Positions 38,254 through 47,641 of a stretch of 64,000 nt of DNA are shown piece by piece. This DNA is from Gammaproteobacteria bacterium. Its GTDB lineage: Bacteria; Pseudomonadota; Gammaproteobacteria; JABHGC01. The position numbers were made by a program, and so were the translations under genes. Under the pieces are notes generated by a model, which was not told where the DNA came from, did not search any database, and worked only from the letters and a program-made list of their open reading frames with translations. The first letter of the stretch is position 1. Each line of letters begins with the position of its first letter. The stretch is taken from positions 103,187 to 167,186 of the forward strand of contig JALWTS010000035.1 of NCBI GenBank assembly GCA_027077805.1. Direction: 5' to 3'.

Positions 38254-38811
38254 CTACCAATAAATCAATACGCCTCCAGTGAAAGCATTTTCCTCTTTTA
38301 ATGGAAAATCTCTAATATCATTTGGCTGTAGTTTAATTACTTTCGCTTTAGGATATTGATTAATCCATTTTGAGACTTGATTCACTTTCTCAGCAACACT
38401 CATGGGACGTTGGCTTGCCATTGGAAAGTGTTCTTGTTTGGGCAATGACTCATAACGAATATCACCCGTATAATTTTCACCCGTTAAGATTTGCTTTTGT
38501 TGCAACGCCATTGGTGTATGTTTTGCTTGTTTAGACGGAACTTTATCTTTCTCAACGGGTTGATTTTCTGGCACTTTAGTCATAATCGCTTGCTCAATTA
38601 CAATGATCTTCTTGCCATTTTTCTCAACAACTCTCGCCTCTAACTGAATTTTTTCATTATTTTCAATGCCACCTAATTGCTGTACTACTGTTTCATTAAG
38701 TTGAATCAGTTCTTTTGCCATATTTTCCATCATGGCTTTATTGCCTGCCCAACTCATAAAACTAAGTGATGATAGCAAAGCAATGCTGACGATTTGACGA
38801 TTGATATTCAT
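38254..38811 (-). CDS. Exported hypothetical protein
   Basis: The 185-residue protein has a signal peptide (IVSIALLSSLSFMSWAGN) followed by an acidic and Gln-rich body (LIQLNETVVQQLGGIENNEK; VEKDKVPSKQAKHTPMALQQ) and a C-terminal stretch (WINQYPKAKVIKLQPNDIRD then GGVLIYW). There are no cysteines in the mature part and no lipobox. I do not recognise a family. Its place between a TPR lipoprotein and LPP20/FlgT-like proteins suggests an envelope role. Confidence 0.6.
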   Translation of the reverse strand: MNINRQIVSIALLSSLSFMSWAGNKAMMENMAKELIQLNETVVQQLGGIENNEKIQLEARVVEKNGKKIIVIEQAIMTKVPENQPVEKDKVPSKQAKHTPMALQQKQILTGENYTGDIRYESLPKQEHFPMASQRPMSVAEKVNQVSKWINQYPKAKVIKLQPNDIRDFPLKEENAFTGGVLIYW

Positions 38812-38843
38812 AATAACTACCTATTTTGATTGTGATGATATTA

Positions 38844-38877
38844 GATTGCTTCCTTATATATTGTTAAGGAAGCAATC
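38844..38877. terminator. Long perfect hairpin between lipoprotein and exported-protein genes
   Basis: GATTGCTTCCTTA (38844-38856) and its exact complement (38865-38877) make a 13-base stem with an eight-base loop. It lies just beyond the stop of neither plus-strand gene but 13 bases upstream, in genome order, of the TPR lipoprotein stop region and in the leader between the two minus-strand genes. There is no clear T-tract on either side, so it may be an attenuator, RNA-stability element or protein site rather than a simple terminator. Confidence 0.45.
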
Positions 38878-38889
38878 ATTGACACTCGG

Positions 38890-39528
38890 CTACCATTCAC
38901 TTTCTTTTAATTGTTTCGCACCACCCACAAAATCATCGGCTTTCTCATATTTCGGTTTTTTGACTTTGGGTTGACACATAGGTGCTAATTTTCTTAGCCC
39001 TTCTTTTGCGTCTAATAAATCAGGCTGAATGGATAAGGCTTTGCGGTAATTATCTCCAGCTTTACTACAAATCACTTTTTTGCGGTAAATTTCACCGAGA
39101 TAATAATAGGCAATCGCCAAACCCGGATCATATTTAACGGCTTGTAATAAATGTCCTTCGGCTGGCGTATATTTTAACTTCATAATATAAATCCCTGCTA
39201 GCTCAGCATGAGCATTCGCATAGGACGGACGAATTTGTAAACAACGTTTATACGCATTCATTGACTGATCCCAAACATCGAGTTTCGCATAAGCGTTCGC
39301 TATCCAATAATAAGCATCCGCATAGCTAGGATCCAAGCTAACGGCTTGTCTAAACTCTGCAATGGCCGCTTGATAACGACCTTCCCGATACAAAAAACGA
39401 CCTTCGTTATAATATTCGTTCGCAGTAGGTGGGATAAAAACTTCTTCTTCCTCTTTAGGTGGTGGTGCACAACCGACTAATATTAAAGAAATTAGGATAA
39501 AACCTAAGCATTGATTTTGTATTCTCAT
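38890..39528 (-). CDS. TPR-repeat lipoprotein
   Basis: The protein of 212 residues has a lipobox (LILVGC) with Cys20 and an acidic start (APPPKEEEEVFIPP). Four or so tetratricopeptide repeats follow (AAIAEFRQAVSLDPSYADAY, SMNAYKRCLQIRPSYANAHA, AEGHLLQAVKYDPGLAIAYY, GDNYRKALSIQPDLLDAKEG). With no Asp at +2 it should be sorted to the outer membrane. TPR lipoproteins scaffold secretion and envelope machines (for example pilotins such as PilF). It is the first gene of the minus-strand cluster, divergent from the Ser/Thr kinase. Confidence 0.82.
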   Translation of the reverse strand: MRIQNQCLGFILISLILVGCAPPPKEEEEVFIPPTANEYYNEGRFLYREGRYQAAIAEFRQAVSLDPSYADAYYWIANAYAKLDVWDQSMNAYKRCLQIRPSYANAHAELAGIYIMKLKYTPAEGHLLQAVKYDPGLAIAYYYLGEIYRKKVICSKAGDNYRKALSIQPDLLDAKEGLRKLAPMCQPKVKKPKYEKADDFVGGAKQLKESEW

Positions 39529-39716
39529 ATTTCATACCTTTTAAATTACAAATTTTAAGTATAACCTTAGTTCAGACAATTAAATATCACAAAATATTTT
39601 ATCTATAATAATGAGATAAACCTGAATTAAAGCTGAACAAAGATATTGTAAGACCTTTTCAGAAAAATATTGTATGATCAAAAAGAATAAAATCATCACC
39701 AATGAGATAAACCAGA

Positions 39717-41306
39717 ATGATTAAAACATTAGGCAAGTACCAAATCGAAGCAGAACTAGGTCGAGGAGCGATGGGGATTGTTTATAAAGGTTATGATCCT
39801 AATATTGATCGCACCGTTGCTATTAAAACCATGCTGTTACAAAACTTTCCTGAAAAAGAAAGAGTAGCATTAAAAGCCCGCTTTAAAAACGAAGCCAGAG
39901 CAGCAGGTAAACTGCATCATCCTAATATTGTTACTATTCATGACTATGGGGAAAATGCGGAACAAGCCTATATTGCGATGGAATTTGTGAAAGGCAAGGA
40001 ATTGCAATCTTATTTAGATGAAGGTCATCAATTTAACTTAAAGTCAGTCATTGATATAATGACACAATTACTGGAAGCCTTAGCCTATTCTCATTCCCAC
40101 AAGATTATTCACCGTGATATTAAGCCTGCGAATATTATGATTCAAGCAGACGGTCAAATTAAAGTTACTGATTTTGGCATTGCACGTTTAGAGTCTTCTA
40201 ATTTAACAGCCACAGGCATGGTATTAGGTACCCCAAGTTATATGTCACCCGAACAGTGTCAAGGGATTGAAATCGATGGGCGTTCTGATTTATTTTCAGC
40301 AGGGGTCATTCTTTACCAGCTATTAACAGGAGAAAAACCGTTTATTGGTAATAATATTACTGCTATTATGCACAGAATTATTAATCATAATCCTGAGCCA
40401 CCTTCACTTTTAAATGTCCAAATTCCGAAATTATTAGATCATGCGGTACAAAAAGCCTTAGCAAAATCACCTCAAGACCGATTTAATAATGCCAAAGAAT
40501 TTATTGCTACCTTACAAGATGCCATTAAACAACCAGGAACAGTAAGATACCAACCTTCAACAATGGAAGTACCACAACCTGATCTCAATACCTTTACTAA
40601 CAATAACAGGCAAACAAAATCTAAATCGTTGAGTATTGCTACATGGTTAGTATTGATACTATTACTGGCTAGTGGTTTTGGACTTATTTATTGGAAACAA
40701 CCACAATTAATCCAGCAAGTATTAAATAATAATGATGAAGTTGAAGTGAAAACCCAAACCCAATTAAACGCCAAGCAACAGACAAACAGTCATAAAGCAG
40801 TTAATGATAATAAAACCATTGAAACCAATAATGATACTCAAGAAATTAAAATCGTAGCGCAAAAACCACCCCAACAAAATAATAATAAAAATCATGATAG
40901 TAACAGCAATGATAACAAAACTACTCAAGCTAAATTAAACCGCAATCATAACGATCAAAAAATTGTCAAAAAACCACCTATTGATCAGAAACAAACTCAA
41001 ACAAATCCGAAACAAAAAAATGAGGATAGTTTTCATCCTTCTAAACAATGGCAACCGTTTGATCAAGATACAGAACAAAATCGGGCATTAACTAACAATA
41101 AAAACTCTGATTCCCGTGATTCTCATTCGACAGATCAAAAATTTAAAGAAAAACCATTTCAATTTGACACAGGTTGGCAAACGATTAATTCGGATAGTTC
41201 AATATCTCGACAAAATGATAATAATAGTGATAGCGATAGCAATCCATTACCCTTTAACATGGATGGAGGTGAGCAAAATTCTGGTGGGGTTCAGTGGGAA
41301 GATTGA
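39717..41306 (+). CDS. Transmembrane Hanks-type serine/threonine protein kinase
   Basis: The protein of 529 residues has a complete kinase domain (about 1-265): GRGAMGIVYKGYD, VAIKTM with the catalytic Lys, HRDIKPANIM, TDFGIAR and GTPSYMSPEQ. A juxtamembrane region leads to one membrane segment (about 304-326, ATWLVLILLLASGFGLIYW). The C-terminal outside part (about 330-529) is low-complexity, rich in Asn, Lys, Gln and Asp, with no PASTA repeats. All catalytic motifs are present, so it should be active. It is divergent from the exported-protein cluster, whose assembly it could control; that link is inference. Confidence 0.92.
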   Translation: MIKTLGKYQIEAELGRGAMGIVYKGYDPNIDRTVAIKTMLLQNFPEKERVALKARFKNEARAAGKLHHPNIVTIHDYGENAEQAYIAMEFVKGKELQSYLDEGHQFNLKSVIDIMTQLLEALAYSHSHKIIHRDIKPANIMIQADGQIKVTDFGIARLESSNLTATGMVLGTPSYMSPEQCQGIEIDGRSDLFSAGVILYQLLTGEKPFIGNNITAIMHRIINHNPEPPSLLNVQIPKLLDHAVQKALAKSPQDRFNNAKEFIATLQDAIKQPGTVRYQPSTMEVPQPDLNTFTNNNRQTKSKSLSIATWLVLILLLASGFGLIYWKQPQLIQQVLNNNDEVEVKTQTQLNAKQQTNSHKAVNDNKTIETNNDTQEIKIVAQKPPQQNNNKNHDSNSNDNKTTQAKLNRNHNDQKIVKKPPIDQKQTQTNPKQKNEDSFHPSKQWQPFDQDTEQNRALTNNKNSDSRDSHSTDQKFKEKPFQFDTGWQTINSDSSISRQNDNNSDSDSNPLPFNMDGGEQNSGGVQWED

Positions 41307-41330
41307 ACTGATCACAAAAAACAAGTAAAA

Positions 41331-41356
41331 AACGCTCCTTAAAAGGAGCGTTTTCT
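41331..41356 (+). terminator. Terminator after the Ser/Thr kinase gene
   Basis: The arms AACGCTCCTT and AAGGAGCGTT with an AA loop are followed by TTCTTTGTTT on the plus strand. It lies 24 bases after the kinase stop and faces the tRNA-Arg gene. Confidence 0.8.
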
Positions 41357-41361
41357 TTGTT

Positions 41362-41439
41362 TGGCACGCCCGGAGAGATTCGAACTCCCGACCACCAAGT
41401 TCGTAGCCTGGTACTCTAATCCAACTGAGCTACGGGCGC
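41362..41439 (-). tRNA. tRNA-Arg (anticodon ACG), CCA encoded
   Basis: The minus strand gives acceptor GCGCCCG with CGGGCGT, D arm GCTCAGTTGGATTAGAGT, anticodon arm CCAGGCTACGAACTTGG and TPsiC arm GGGAGTTCGAATCTCTC. The ACG anticodon is deaminated to ICG in bacteria. Discriminator G and CCA follow at 41362-41365. It lies 25 bases after tRNA-Ser. Confidence 0.95.
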
Positions 41440-41464
41440 ATTAAGAAACTGATACTCTCTTTGT

Positions 41465-41551
41465 CGGAGAGAGAGGGATTCGAACCCTCGATGGAGTTTC
41501 CCCCATACTCCCTTAGCAGGGGAGCGCCTTCAGCCTCTCGGCCATCTCTCC
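41465..41551 (-). tRNA. tRNA-Ser (anticodon GCU)
   Basis: The minus strand gives acceptor GGAGAGA with TCTCTCC, anticodon arm CTCCCCTGCTAAGGGAG, a long variable arm (TATGGGGGAAACTCCATC) as expected for serine tRNAs, and TPsiC arm GAGGGTTCGAATCCCTC. CCA is not encoded. It follows csrA, as in the conserved recA-to-tRNA cluster. Confidence 0.95.
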
Positions 41552-41610
41552 AATAAAGGGGAGTATTCTTTCATAAATTTCATCAAAAGGCAAGCACATC
41601 TTAACATAAT

Positions 41611-41799
41611 TTACGTCCCATTTTTCGTATTATTATGTTCCTTCTGGATACGTTGATAAATTTCCTCACGATGCACACTGACATCACGTGGCGCATTAAC
41701 ACCAACTCGAACTTGATTCCCTTTGACACCTAAGATAGTAATAGAAACATCATCGCCAATCATCAGTGACTCACCCACTCTGCGTGTTAAAATCAACAT
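41611..41799 (-). CDS. csrA: Carbon storage regulator CsrA
   Basis: This 62-residue protein starts [20 protein letters not shown] and includes [20 protein letters not shown], which is plain CsrA. The dimer binds GGA-containing leaders of mRNAs and changes their translation or stability. It has a strong AAGGAGG site before its ATG and sits between lysC and tRNA-Ser, the usual gammaproteobacterial position. Confidence 0.97.
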   Translation of the reverse strand: MLILTRRVGESLMIGDDVSITILGVKGNQVRVGVNAPRDVSVHREEIYQRIQKEHNNTKNGT

Positions 41800-41905
41800 C
41801 TCAAACCTCCTTATTAATTAACATCCATTGTAATATTATTGCGACGTATGTATTAATCATAGTTCAAGCTAATCTAATAAACAAACTATTGCGATGACAT
41901 TAAAA

Positions 41906-43123
41906 CTATTCATCTAAATGAAAGGCCTGATGTAAGGTTCTTACCCCAAGTTCTAAGTATTTTTCATCCACTACGACTGAAATTTTAATTTCAGAAGTTG
42001 AAATCATCTGAATATTAATACCTTCTTTTGCTAATGCCTGAAACATAGTGCTAGCAATACCCGCATGGGAACGCATACCAACGCCAACCACCGAAATTTT
42101 GACAATTTTATCATCACCAAGGGTTCGTTCAGCACCTAAATCCTTAGCAATGGTTTCCAGAATTTGCAATGATTTTTGGTAATCATTTTTGTGGACAGTA
42201 AAGGTAAAATCAGTGGTAGAGCCATCTTCAGAAATATTTTGAATAATCATATCCACTTCAATATTAGCCTCAGCAATCGGCCCTAAAATACGATAGGCAA
42301 CACCAGGTTGATCTGGCACGCCTAAAATGGTTAATTTTGCCTCATCACGGTGATGGGCAATACCGGCAATTCTTGCATCTTCCATTTTTTCTTCCTCCAC
42401 TCCAATTAAGGTTCCATTCCCTTCTTTAAATGATGATAATACTCGTAAAGGCACATGATATTTACTGGCAAATTCTACTGATCGAATTTGCAACACTTTT
42501 GATCCTAAACTTGCCATTTCTAACATTTCTTCAAATGTAATGGCATTAAGACGTTTTGCCCGAGGTTCAATTCTGGGATCAGCCGTATAAACGCCATCAA
42601 CATCGGTAAAAATTTGGCATTCATCGGCATTTAATGCGGCGGCCAATGCAACCGCAGTCGTATCCGAACCCCCACGCCCCAAAGTGGTAATATTGCCATC
42701 TTCATCCACCCCTTGAAATCCCGCGACCACTACCACTTTTCCTTCACGCAGATCTTTTTTGACTCTCGCTCCATCAATATCCCGAATTCTAGCTTTGTTA
42801 TGCACATTATCCGTTAAAATATGAACTTGAGCACCTGTATAGGAGCGAGCATCCCAACCCTGTTTATGCAATGCCATACTTAATAAGGCAATGGTCACTT
42901 GCTCACCGGTGGATAACAATACATCCAATTCTCTTGGATGCAAATCAGGATTAATCGCTTGTGCTAATGCTAATAAGCGATCAGTCTCACCACTCATAGC
43001 CGACACGACAACCACGACTTGATGCCCTGCTTTGCGATTTGTGATCACTTTATTGGCGACATTTTCAATACGTTCCACATCCCCAACCGAGGTACCACCA
43101 TATTTTTGTACAATTAATGCCAT
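41906..43123 (-). CDS. lysC: Aspartate kinase
   Basis: The protein of 405 residues matches monofunctional aspartokinases. It has the kinase N-terminus VQKYGGTSVGDVERI, the GRGGSDTTAVALAAALNADE block (about 149-168) and two ACT domains at the C-terminus (about 265-405, including ISEDGSTTDFTF and VGVGMRSHAGIASTMFQALA) for lysine/threonine feedback. It catalyses the first step from aspartate to lysine, threonine and methionine. It is 18 bases after alaS on the same strand. Confidence 0.95.
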   Translation of the reverse strand: MALIVQKYGGTSVGDVERIENVANKVITNRKAGHQVVVVVSAMSGETDRLLALAQAINPDLHPRELDVLLSTGEQVTIALLSMALHKQGWDARSYTGAQVHILTDNVHNKARIRDIDGARVKKDLREGKVVVVAGFQGVDEDGNITTLGRGGSDTTAVALAAALNADECQIFTDVDGVYTADPRIEPRAKRLNAITFEEMLEMASLGSKVLQIRSVEFASKYHVPLRVLSSFKEGNGTLIGVEEEKMEDARIAGIAHHRDEAKLTILGVPDQPGVAYRILGPIAEANIEVDMIIQNISEDGSTTDFTFTVHKNDYQKSLQILETIAKDLGAERTLGDDKIVKISVVGVGMRSHAGIASTMFQALAKEGINIQMISTSEIKISVVVDEKYLELGVRTLHQAFHLDE

Positions 43124-43141
43124 ATCTCTCCCTTTATCATC

Positions 43142-45736
43142 TTATAATAACTGCTCAACCCAAGGTTTTACCGATGCCAAGGCTTGTTTTAACTGACTTG
43201 GATCAGTGCCACCTGCTCTTGCCATATCCGCACGCCCCCCCCCTTTACCACCGACTTGGTTTGCCACCATATTAACCAATTTGCCTGCTTGAATTTTATC
43301 CGTACAATCTGGAGTTACGCCAGCAATTAAATGCACCTTGTTATCAGTAACAGTGGCTAACACAATCACCGCAGAATCTAATTTCGCTTTGATTTGATCT
43401 AAAAATTTTGGTAAAGACTTCGCATCTACGCCATCCAAACGTCGGGCTAAAATTTTAATGCCTTGGATTTCTTCCACTTGCTTTAACAAAGCCTGACTTT
43501 GATTACCTGCTAATTTTGCTTTTAACTGTTGCAAATTTTTATCGGTTTGTTTTTTATCTTCAATTAATTGCTGTAATTTATCAATCACTGATTTCGTTTC
43601 GGTTTTTAATAAACCTGCCATTTGTTCTAATTGTTGTTGTTGTTGTTCTACCCATAACAAAGCCTCTTCCCCAGTAACCGCTTCAATCCGCCGCACACCT
43701 GACGCAATGCCTGTTTCATGAATAATTTTAAACAAACCAATTTCACCCAGTTGATTCACATGCGTTCCACCACATAATTCAATCGAAAAATCCCCCATTT
43801 TTAAGACTCGAACTTTATCGTCATATTTTTCATCAAATAATGCCATTGCCCCTGTTTTTTTGGCCTCATCTAAATCCATAATTTTAGTTTCAACGATTGA
43901 ATTATGACGAATCTGTTGATTCACTAAGGTTTCAATTTGCTGACATTCAGTTTTCGTTACCGGTTGAAAATGCGAAAAATCAAAGCGTAAGCGTTGTTCA
44001 TCTACCAAGGACCCTTTTTGCATGACATGATCACCCAACACCCGTTTTAAAGCGGCATGCATTAAATGCGTAGCCGAATGATTCAATGCAATTGCCTTAC
44101 GTTTATTACCTGCGACTATTAAATCAACGGTTTGTCCAACGCTTAAACTCCCCGTTTTCATTACTCCAATATGCGTAAAAACCTTGCCAGTTTTTTGGGT
44201 ATCCGTTACTTCAAAACAATTCTTATCCAAAATGATTTGCCCAGTATCGCCTACTTGTCCACCTGATTCTGCATAAAATGGGGTATGCTCTAAAACAATC
44301 ATACCTTGTTGCCCTTCCATTAATTCAGTAACCGCTTTGTTATTAGCATACAGTTGGGTAATTTTTGCTTGTCCTGTTAAATGTTGATAACCAATAAACG
44401 CTGTCGGCTTGCTAGTATCAACCACAGCGACATCTACTTGCTTAAATTGTCCTGTCGCTTTGCCCCGTTGTTTTTGTTGTTGCATCGCCTGTTCAAAGCC
44501 TGCCATATCTAACTGTAATTGTTTTTCTCTTGCAATATCATTGCTTAAATCGACAGGGAAACCATAAGTATCATATAATAAGAAAATAATCTCGCCTGCA
44601 ATAACATTCCCACTCATAGTATCAATGTGTTGTTGTAAGATTTTCAACCCTTGTTCAATGGTTTCTGCAAAACGCTCTTCTTCACGTTGGATCACTTGTT
44701 CTACTTTCGCTTGCTGTGTAAGCAATTCGGGATACGCTTGTCCCATTTCTGCGACTAATGGCTGCACTAATTGATAAAAAAAGGGTTGTTGTTGTCCTAA
44801 TTGATAAGCATGACGAATCGCCCGTCGCATAATCCGACGTAACACATAACCTCGCCCTTCATTGCAAGGATAAACACCATCAATAATCAAAAACACCGTC
44901 GAACGAATATGATCGGCAATGACTTGTAAGGCAGAATGACTTAAATCTTGACACCCAATGACTTTGGCACTGGCTTGAATTAAGTTTTGGAATAAATCAA
45001 TGTCATAGTTGCTATGCACACCTTGCATGACTGCGGCTAAACGCTCTAAGCCCATACCCGTATCTACCGAAGGATGGGGCAAAGGATGTAATTGACCTTG
45101 GGCATCACGGTTATATTGCATAAATACTAAGTTCCAAATCTCCACAAAGCGATCCCCGTCGGCATCCGCAGAGCCAGGTGGTCCACCAGCCACTTGTTCC
45201 CCATGATCATAAAAAATTTCACTACAAGGGCCACAAGGTCCAACATCGCCCATTGACCAAAAATTATCTTTTTCATCGATACGGGCAAATCTTGTCGGAT
45301 CAATTTTCATATGATTTAACCAAATATCTTCGGATTCTTGATCTTTTTCATAAACCGTTACCCACAATTTTTCTTCGGGTAAATTTAACGCTTTGGTTAA
45401 AAATTCCCACGCATATTCAATCGCTTGCTGTTTAAAATAATCACCAAAACTAAAATTACCCAACATTTCAAAAAAAGTATGATGTCTTGCCGTATAACCC
45501 ACATTTTCTAAATCATTATGTTTTCCTCCTGCTCGCACGCAACGCTGTGAGCTTGCGGCACGCACATAATCACGTTGTTCCTTGCCTAAAAAAACGTCTT
45601 TAAATTGCACCATACCTGCATTAGTAAACAATAAACTTGGATCGTTGGCAGGAATTAATGAACTACTTGGCACTATTTGATGTTGATAAGATTGAAAAAA
45701 ATCCAAAAACCGCTGACGTAATGCTGCACTTTTCAT
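43142..45736 (-). CDS. alaS: Alanyl-tRNA synthetase
   Basis: The protein of 864 residues is complete. The class II catalytic core holds FTNAGMVQFKDVFLG near 33-47 and the motif RCVRAGGKHNDLENVGYTAR. The editing domain shows HSATHLMHAALK (about 555-566) and the zinc-site CGGTHV. A C-terminal C-Ala/DHHA1 domain ends with GGKGGGRADMARAGG. That last motif is coded by nine G in a row (minus strand, 43235-43243). It is in the recA-recX-alaS-lysC-csrA series. Confidence 0.98.
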   Translation of the reverse strand: MKSAALRQRFLDFFQSYQHQIVPSSSLIPANDPSLLFTNAGMVQFKDVFLGKEQRDYVRAASSQRCVRAGGKHNDLENVGYTARHHTFFEMLGNFSFGDYFKQQAIEYAWEFLTKALNLPEEKLWVTVYEKDQESEDIWLNHMKIDPTRFARIDEKDNFWSMGDVGPCGPCSEIFYDHGEQVAGGPPGSADADGDRFVEIWNLVFMQYNRDAQGQLHPLPHPSVDTGMGLERLAAVMQGVHSNYDIDLFQNLIQASAKVIGCQDLSHSALQVIADHIRSTVFLIIDGVYPCNEGRGYVLRRIMRRAIRHAYQLGQQQPFFYQLVQPLVAEMGQAYPELLTQQAKVEQVIQREEERFAETIEQGLKILQQHIDTMSGNVIAGEIIFLLYDTYGFPVDLSNDIAREKQLQLDMAGFEQAMQQQKQRGKATGQFKQVDVAVVDTSKPTAFIGYQHLTGQAKITQLYANNKAVTELMEGQQGMIVLEHTPFYAESGGQVGDTGQIILDKNCFEVTDTQKTGKVFTHIGVMKTGSLSVGQTVDLIVAGNKRKAIALNHSATHLMHAALKRVLGDHVMQKGSLVDEQRLRFDFSHFQPVTKTECQQIETLVNQQIRHNSIVETKIMDLDEAKKTGAMALFDEKYDDKVRVLKMGDFSIELCGGTHVNQLGEIGLFKIIHETGIASGVRRIEAVTGEEALLWVEQQQQQLEQMAGLLKTETKSVIDKLQQLIEDKKQTDKNLQQLKAKLAGNQSQALLKQVEEIQGIKILARRLDGVDAKSLPKFLDQIKAKLDSAVIVLATVTDNKVHLIAGVTPDCTDKIQAGKLVNMVANQVGGKGGGRADMARAGGTDPSQLKQALASVKPWVEQLL

Positions 45737-45742
45737 ACTAAC

Positions 45743-46213
45743 TTATTCCCCATTGTCGTGGTAGTGTTGTAAAAAGGTATAAATATGTTCCATAGAAAAA
45801 CCACGATATTGTAAAAATCGAATGCGTTTTGCCTTATCTTTATGATCGTTAATTGGATGATGACCAAATTTTTTTTGGTAAACTTGTTGTAATTGCTGAT
45901 ACTGCTGTTGCTCTAATTGTACCAAACATTCTGTAATCAAAGCAGGTTCTACGCCACTTTTCAATAAAAAAGATCGAATTTTTATGCCCCCCCATCCTTT
46001 ACGCATGGCTGTTTTTAAATATTGTTCCACAAATCGCTGATCACTCAAGTAATCCAACGCAATCAAATTTTTTAGGACTTGTTCAATGGCAAGTAAATCA
46101 AATTGATACGCAATTAGACGTTGACGTAATTGCACTACTGTATAGTCTCGATAAGACAAAAGCAATAAAGCTTTGTCTTTAATGGTTTGGATTACTTGAG
46201 AATCAACTGCCAA
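45743..46213 (-). CDS. recX: Regulatory protein RecX
   Basis: The protein of 156 residues has the three-helix repeats of RecX (LLSYRDYTVVQLRQRLIAYQ; LIALDYLSDQRFVEQYLKTA; RIRFLQYRGFSMEHIYTFLQ). RecX caps RecA filaments and limits their growth. It begins directly at the recA stop and is six bases from alaS, so it is co-transcribed. Length and placement are both standard. Confidence 0.93.
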   Translation of the reverse strand: MAVDSQVIQTIKDKALLLLSYRDYTVVQLRQRLIAYQFDLLAIEQVLKNLIALDYLSDQRFVEQYLKTAMRKGWGGIKIRSFLLKSGVEPALITECLVQLEQQQYQQLQQVYQKKFGHHPINDHKDKAKRIRFLQYRGFSMEHIYTFLQHYHDNGE

Positions 46214-47266
46214 TTAAGCTTCCTCAGAAGTTTCTGCGGCTGCTTTTTTAGCATCCGCTTCGCTTTGTTTTTCAGGCTCAGGATTTAAACTTTTGCGAAT
46301 ATTTGCTTCCAACTCCTGTGCTTTATCAGGATTTTCACGGAAAAATAAGCGGACATTATCCTTACCTTGACCAATTTTTTGCCCTTGATAACTATACCAA
46401 GCCCCTGCCTTATCAATCAATCCTTGTTTTACCCCTAAACTGATAATTTCACCTTCTTTAGAAATCCCCTGACCATAAATAATTTCAAACTCTGCTAAAC
46501 GAAACGGCGGTGCCATTTTGTTTTTAACCACTTTCACCCGTGTTTCATTGCCTAAGATTTCATCGCCTTTTTTAATCGCACTAATTTTACGAATTTCTAA
46601 TCTTACAGAAGCATAGAATTTTAAAGCGTTCCCCCCTGTTGTTGTTTCAGGATTACCATACATCACCCCAATTTTCATGCGAATTTGGTTAATAAAAATG
46701 ACTAAAGTATTACTTTTCTTGATATTGCCTGTTAATTTTCTTAAGGCTTGCGACATTAACCGTGCTTGCAAACCCACATGAGAATCTCCCATATCACCTT
46801 CAATTTCGGCTCGTGGCGTTAAAGCAGCCACGGAATCAACGACCACAATATCAATCGCCCCAGATCGCACCAACATATCGGTAATCTCTAAGGCTTGTTC
46901 ACCCGTATCTGGTTGTGAAACCAAAAGATTTTCAATATCTACCCCAACTTTTTCCGCATAAACAGAATCTAAGGCATGCTCGGCATCAACAAACGCAGCC
47001 ACGCCCCCTTGTTTTTGTGCCTGAGCAATCGCATGTAACGTTAAAGTGGTTTTTCCTGATGATTCAGGTCCATAAATTTCAACAATCCGCCCCTTTGGTA
47101 GCCCACCGATTCCTAATGCTAAATCAAGATTTAAAGAACCTGTTGGAATCACATCTACCTCACGAATAGCCCCAACATCCCCCATACGCATCACTGATCC
47201 TTTACCAAACTGCTTTTCAATTTGACCTAATGCGGCTAATAGTGCTTTTTTTCGATTATCGTCCAT
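46214..47266 (-). CDS. recA: Recombinase RecA
   Basis: The protein of 350 residues is full-length. It has the Walker A loop GPESSGKTT (about 65-73), [12 protein letters not shown], Walker B ([12 protein letters not shown]), the L2 loop [20 protein letters not shown], and a C-terminal acidic/Ala-rich tail. It drives homologous recombination and the SOS response. I see no textbook LexA box in the 5' region. Confidence 0.99.
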   Translation of the reverse strand: MDDNRKKALLAALGQIEKQFGKGSVMRMGDVGAIREVDVIPTGSLNLDLALGIGGLPKGRIVEIYGPESSGKTTLTLHAIAQAQKQGGVAAFVDAEHALDSVYAEKVGVDIENLLVSQPDTGEQALEITDMLVRSGAIDIVVVDSVAALTPRAEIEGDMGDSHVGLQARLMSQALRKLTGNIKKSNTLVIFINQIRMKIGVMYGNPETTTGGNALKFYASVRLEIRKISAIKKGDEILGNETRVKVVKNKMAPPFRLAEFEIIYGQGISKEGEIISLGVKQGLIDKAGAWYSYQGQKIGQGKDNVRLFFRENPDKAQELEANIRKSLNPEPEKQSEADAKKAAAETSEEA

Positions 47267-47641
47267 AGCTTACCCTCTTCGTTGCGATTTCTCATAAAAT
47301 TTTTTTATAAGAAGCCGTAAAAATGATACATAAAGTTTATTAACTCTTATATTTTCTATACGCTTTTGAATTGCAAGGAAAAATTTAAGAATTTCCAGTA
47401 TTTTACCATTTTTAACAATAATTTACCAATATTTATTCTGTAAAAATCAAAAAATATTCCACTTATTTTTATGAGATTGTTTATTCATAAGTTGCAAATA
47501 TACAACAAAAAAAATGTCACAAACCCAAAAAAAATTTATCTACTTGATCTACAAGCAAATATATTTTACTTCACAAATAAATCAAATCCATCTACAATTA
47601 TTAGAAAATAATCAAATGTTGAATTGGGGAGTCTAAAATAT
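47267..47641. other. Intergenic region between divergent recA and the OmpA-family gene
   Basis: These 375 very AT-rich bases hold the promoters of two divergent genes. I looked for a CTG-N10-CAG LexA site and for coding frames and found neither. The strongest element is the ribosome site GGGGAG before the OmpA-family gene. Nothing else can be supported. Confidence 0.6.

Noticed and set aside
47267..47641. LexA/SOS box upstream of recA
   Set aside because: No CTG-N10-CAG palindrome was found by reading the region; a diverged lexA motif cannot be excluded.
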